A model generated the notes under the pieces. It was given only the letters and a program-made list of their open reading frames with translations, was not told the DNA's origin and did no database searches. A DNA stretch of 26,978 nt from PWND01 sp964614525 (GTDB lineage Bacteria; Bacteroidota; Bacteroidia; Bacteroidales; UBA7960), in contig CAZTPA010000039.1 in NCBI GenBank assembly GCA_964614525.1, positions 1-26,978 on the forward strand, read 5' to 3'. Positions 25,757 through 26,978 of this stretch are shown one piece after another. Each line of letters begins with the position of its first letter. Position 1 is the first letter of the stretch. The position numbers and the translations under genes were made by a program.

Positions 25757-26848
25757 ATGGATATAAAAATAATTATAGATAAAACACTTAATGGTAATGC
25801 AATAAGTCTTGAGGAAGCAATGTTTCTTTGGAATAATGCACCTTTGTCGCTATTGATGCTTGCCGGACATCAGTTGAGATTACAAAAAGCTGATCAGGAT
25901 AAGGTTTCGTGGATTATTGACAGAAATATAAATATCACTAACATATGTTGTTCAGGCTGTTTGTTTTGCAATTTTTACACTACTGAAAAAAATGATAATG
26001 CATATATAACGTCAATAGAAGAGTATAAAAAGAAAATATCCGAATTAATTAGAATAGGAGGTAATCAATTATTATTACAGGGAGGATTACATCCAAAATT
26101 AGGATTGGATTTTTATAAAAGTCTTTTTAAAGATATAAAAACTTTATACCCTGATATAAAGTTGCACGCCCTGGGCCCGCCCGAAATAGTACACATATCC
26201 AAAATCGAAGGAATATCTTATAAACAAACGCTGGAGCAATTGCGTGAGGCCGGATTAGATTCTTTGCCGGGTGCAGGAGCTGAGATTCTTTCCGACAGAG
26301 TGAGAAATATTATTTCAAGAGGAAAGTGCAAAAGCAAAGAATGGGCTGATGTTATGACAGATGCTCATAAGCTTGGGATTACAACTTCTGCAACAATGAT
26401 GTATGGTCATATTGAAACAATTGAGGAAAGAATGGAGCATCTGCTGCTCATTCGTGCGATTCAAGATAAGAAGCCAACAGGAAGTAAAGGTTTTATAAGC
26501 TTCACACCATGGCCTTTCCAACATGAAAATACTGCACTTTCAAAAAGAATGAGTTTATCTGTTAATTACAGCAGTGATGAATATATAAGATTAATAGCAA
26601 TTAGTCGATTGATGTTAAACAATGTTGATAATATTCAGGCTTCCTGGTTAACAGTTGGAAAAGAGATTGCACAGATATGTCTTCATGCCGGTGCTAATGA
26701 CTTAAGCAGTATTATGATTGAAGAAAATGTTGTTTCAGCTGCCGGAGCCATGCATAAAATGGGTGTATCGGAAATGGAAAACACTATTCGGGAAGCAGGG
26801 TTTGAGCCTGTAATGAGAGATCAGGAATATAATCTGTATGATAGATAA
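25757..26848 (+). CDS. mqnC: Cyclic dehypoxanthinyl futalosine synthase (radical SAM)
   Basis: Radical SAM enzyme of the futalosine pathway of menaquinone synthesis; it cyclises dehypoxanthine futalosine to its spiro product. The 363-residue protein has the iron-sulfur motif C-x3-C-x2-C at C64, C68 and C71, preceded by DRNINITNIC. Downstream LLQGGLHPKLGLDFY, HALGPPEI and LPGAGAEILSDRVR are typical of MqnC and distinguish it from MqnE and from CofH, its F420-pathway relative. FTPWPFQHENTAL and SWLTVGKEIAQICLHAGANDL segments complete the family pattern. An extra cysteine, C65, sits beside the first ligand. It is a single gene ended by the strong terminator at 26866-26904. The pathway branches from chorismate, made by AroC at 166-1263. 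The organism therefore probably uses menaquinone, made by futalosine rather than the classic Men route. Confidence 0.92.
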   Translation: MDIKIIIDKTLNGNAISLEEAMFLWNNAPLSLLMLAGHQLRLQKADQDKVSWIIDRNINITNICCSGCLFCNFYTTEKNDNAYITSIEEYKKKISELIRIGGNQLLLQGGLHPKLGLDFYKSLFKDIKTLYPDIKLHALGPPEIVHISKIEGISYKQTLEQLREAGLDSLPGAGAEILSDRVRNIISRGKCKSKEWADVMTDAHKLGITTSATMMYGHIETIEERMEHLLLIRAIQDKKPTGSKGFISFTPWPFQHENTALSKRMSLSVNYSSDEYIRLIAISRLMLNNVDNIQASWLTVGKEIAQICLHAGANDLSSIMIEENVVSAAGAMHKMGVSEMENTIREAGFEPVMRDQEYNLYDR

Positions 26849-26865
26849 AAAAGCTATAATAAATT

Positions 26866-26904
26866 AAAAGAGGCTGTCTCGATTATTTGAGACAGCCTCT
26901 TTTT
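26866..26904. terminator. Strong bidirectional intrinsic terminator
   Basis: A perfect 15-base-pair stem (26866-26880 with 26889-26903) around an eight-base loop, with GAGGCTGTCTC at its core, four A at the left foot and five T at the right. It serves mqnC on the plus strand and the SusD-like gene ending at 26923 on the minus strand. Confidence 0.9.
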
Positions 26905-26922
26905 GAAGATTTTTTAGAAATA

Positions 26923-26978
26923 CTATTGATAAGCTTCGTTTTGAACCAGATTAGAATTCACATCAATCTCTCTTTGAG
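26923..26978 (-). CDS. C-terminal end of a SusD/RagB-family lipoprotein (partial)
   Basis: Only the last 17 codons are inside the window. They read QREIDVNSNLVQNEAYQ and then TAG. This closely resembles the conserved SusD/RagB C-terminus, in which IPQxEIDxNPNLxQNPGY ends the protein. SusD-like proteins are outer-membrane lipoproteins that cap SusC-type TonB-dependent transporters and bind glycans or peptides, so a susC-like gene should lie further right, upstream of it on the minus strand. The call rests on the short tail only, but frame, stop position and terminator placement are consistent. Confidence 0.7.
   Translation of the reverse strand, partial: QREIDVNSNLVQNEAYQ

Noticed and set aside
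1..26978. CRISPR arrays, rRNA, tRNA, insertion-sequence transposases and prophage genes
   Set aside because: None seen on either strand; the only mobile-looking signal is the repeat-bracketed toxin-antitoxin module.

Overview
The window looks like a chromosomal segment of a low-GC Bacteroidota bacterium, most likely Bacteroidales or Marinilabiliales-like. The lineage is suggested by a PorV/PorQ-family gene next to a very large C25 (PorU2-like) peptidase, a TPR/propeller/OmpA protein of the PorE type, the tail of a SusD/RagB lipoprotein at the right edge, a fused MurF-alanine racemase, and several TAnnTTTG boxes (the Bacteroidota -7 promoter motif) in place of E. coli-like promoters. Shine-Dalgarno sequences are mostly absent. 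All functional calls are by eye from the protein sequences; no database search was possible.

Layout. 166-3279 (+): chorismate synthase and a PorE-like envelope protein. 3283-3657 (-): a small FlK-like hotdog thioesterase. 3838-5619 (+): a sodium/solute symporter. 5799-9363 (+): a MacA-like adaptor and a MacB-like ABC permease, separated by an inserted HigBA-type toxin-antitoxin module (7154-7834) that is bracketed by a 19/21 inverted repeat. The toxin gene is broken by one extra A in an A9 run. A GC-rich foldable element sits just upstream of the permease gene. No ATPase gene accompanies the pair. 9555-10205 (+): ElbB-like protein. 10202-16732 (-): a compact operon of a PorV/PorQ-family barrel, a 1658-residue C25 peptidase, and a small protein made of exact 25-residue Trp-anchored repeats that I do not recognise. 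16978-19784 (-): nitroreductase, ComM/YifB AAA ATPase and RidA, with strong dyad elements between them. 19911-20495 (+): the glutaminase subunit PabA/TrpG. 20485-25689 (-): MurF-Alr fusion, PdxA and a leucyl aminopeptidase. 25757-26848 (+): MqnC, then a strong bidirectional terminator and the end of a SusD-like gene. No gene-free stretch exceeds 300 bases.

How the genes fit together. Chorismate is made by AroC and used both by PabA (folate) and by the futalosine menaquinone route that MqnC serves. PdxA makes a precursor of PLP, the cofactor of the Alr half of the enzyme encoded 24 bases downstream of it. RidA detoxifies enamines and imines released by PLP enzymes. PorV/PorQ-like, C25 peptidase and PorE-like proteins all point to type IX secretion. 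The parts most worth a second look are the 25-residue repeat protein in the T9SS-like operon, the broken toxin cassette between adaptor and permease, and the structured leader of the permease gene.
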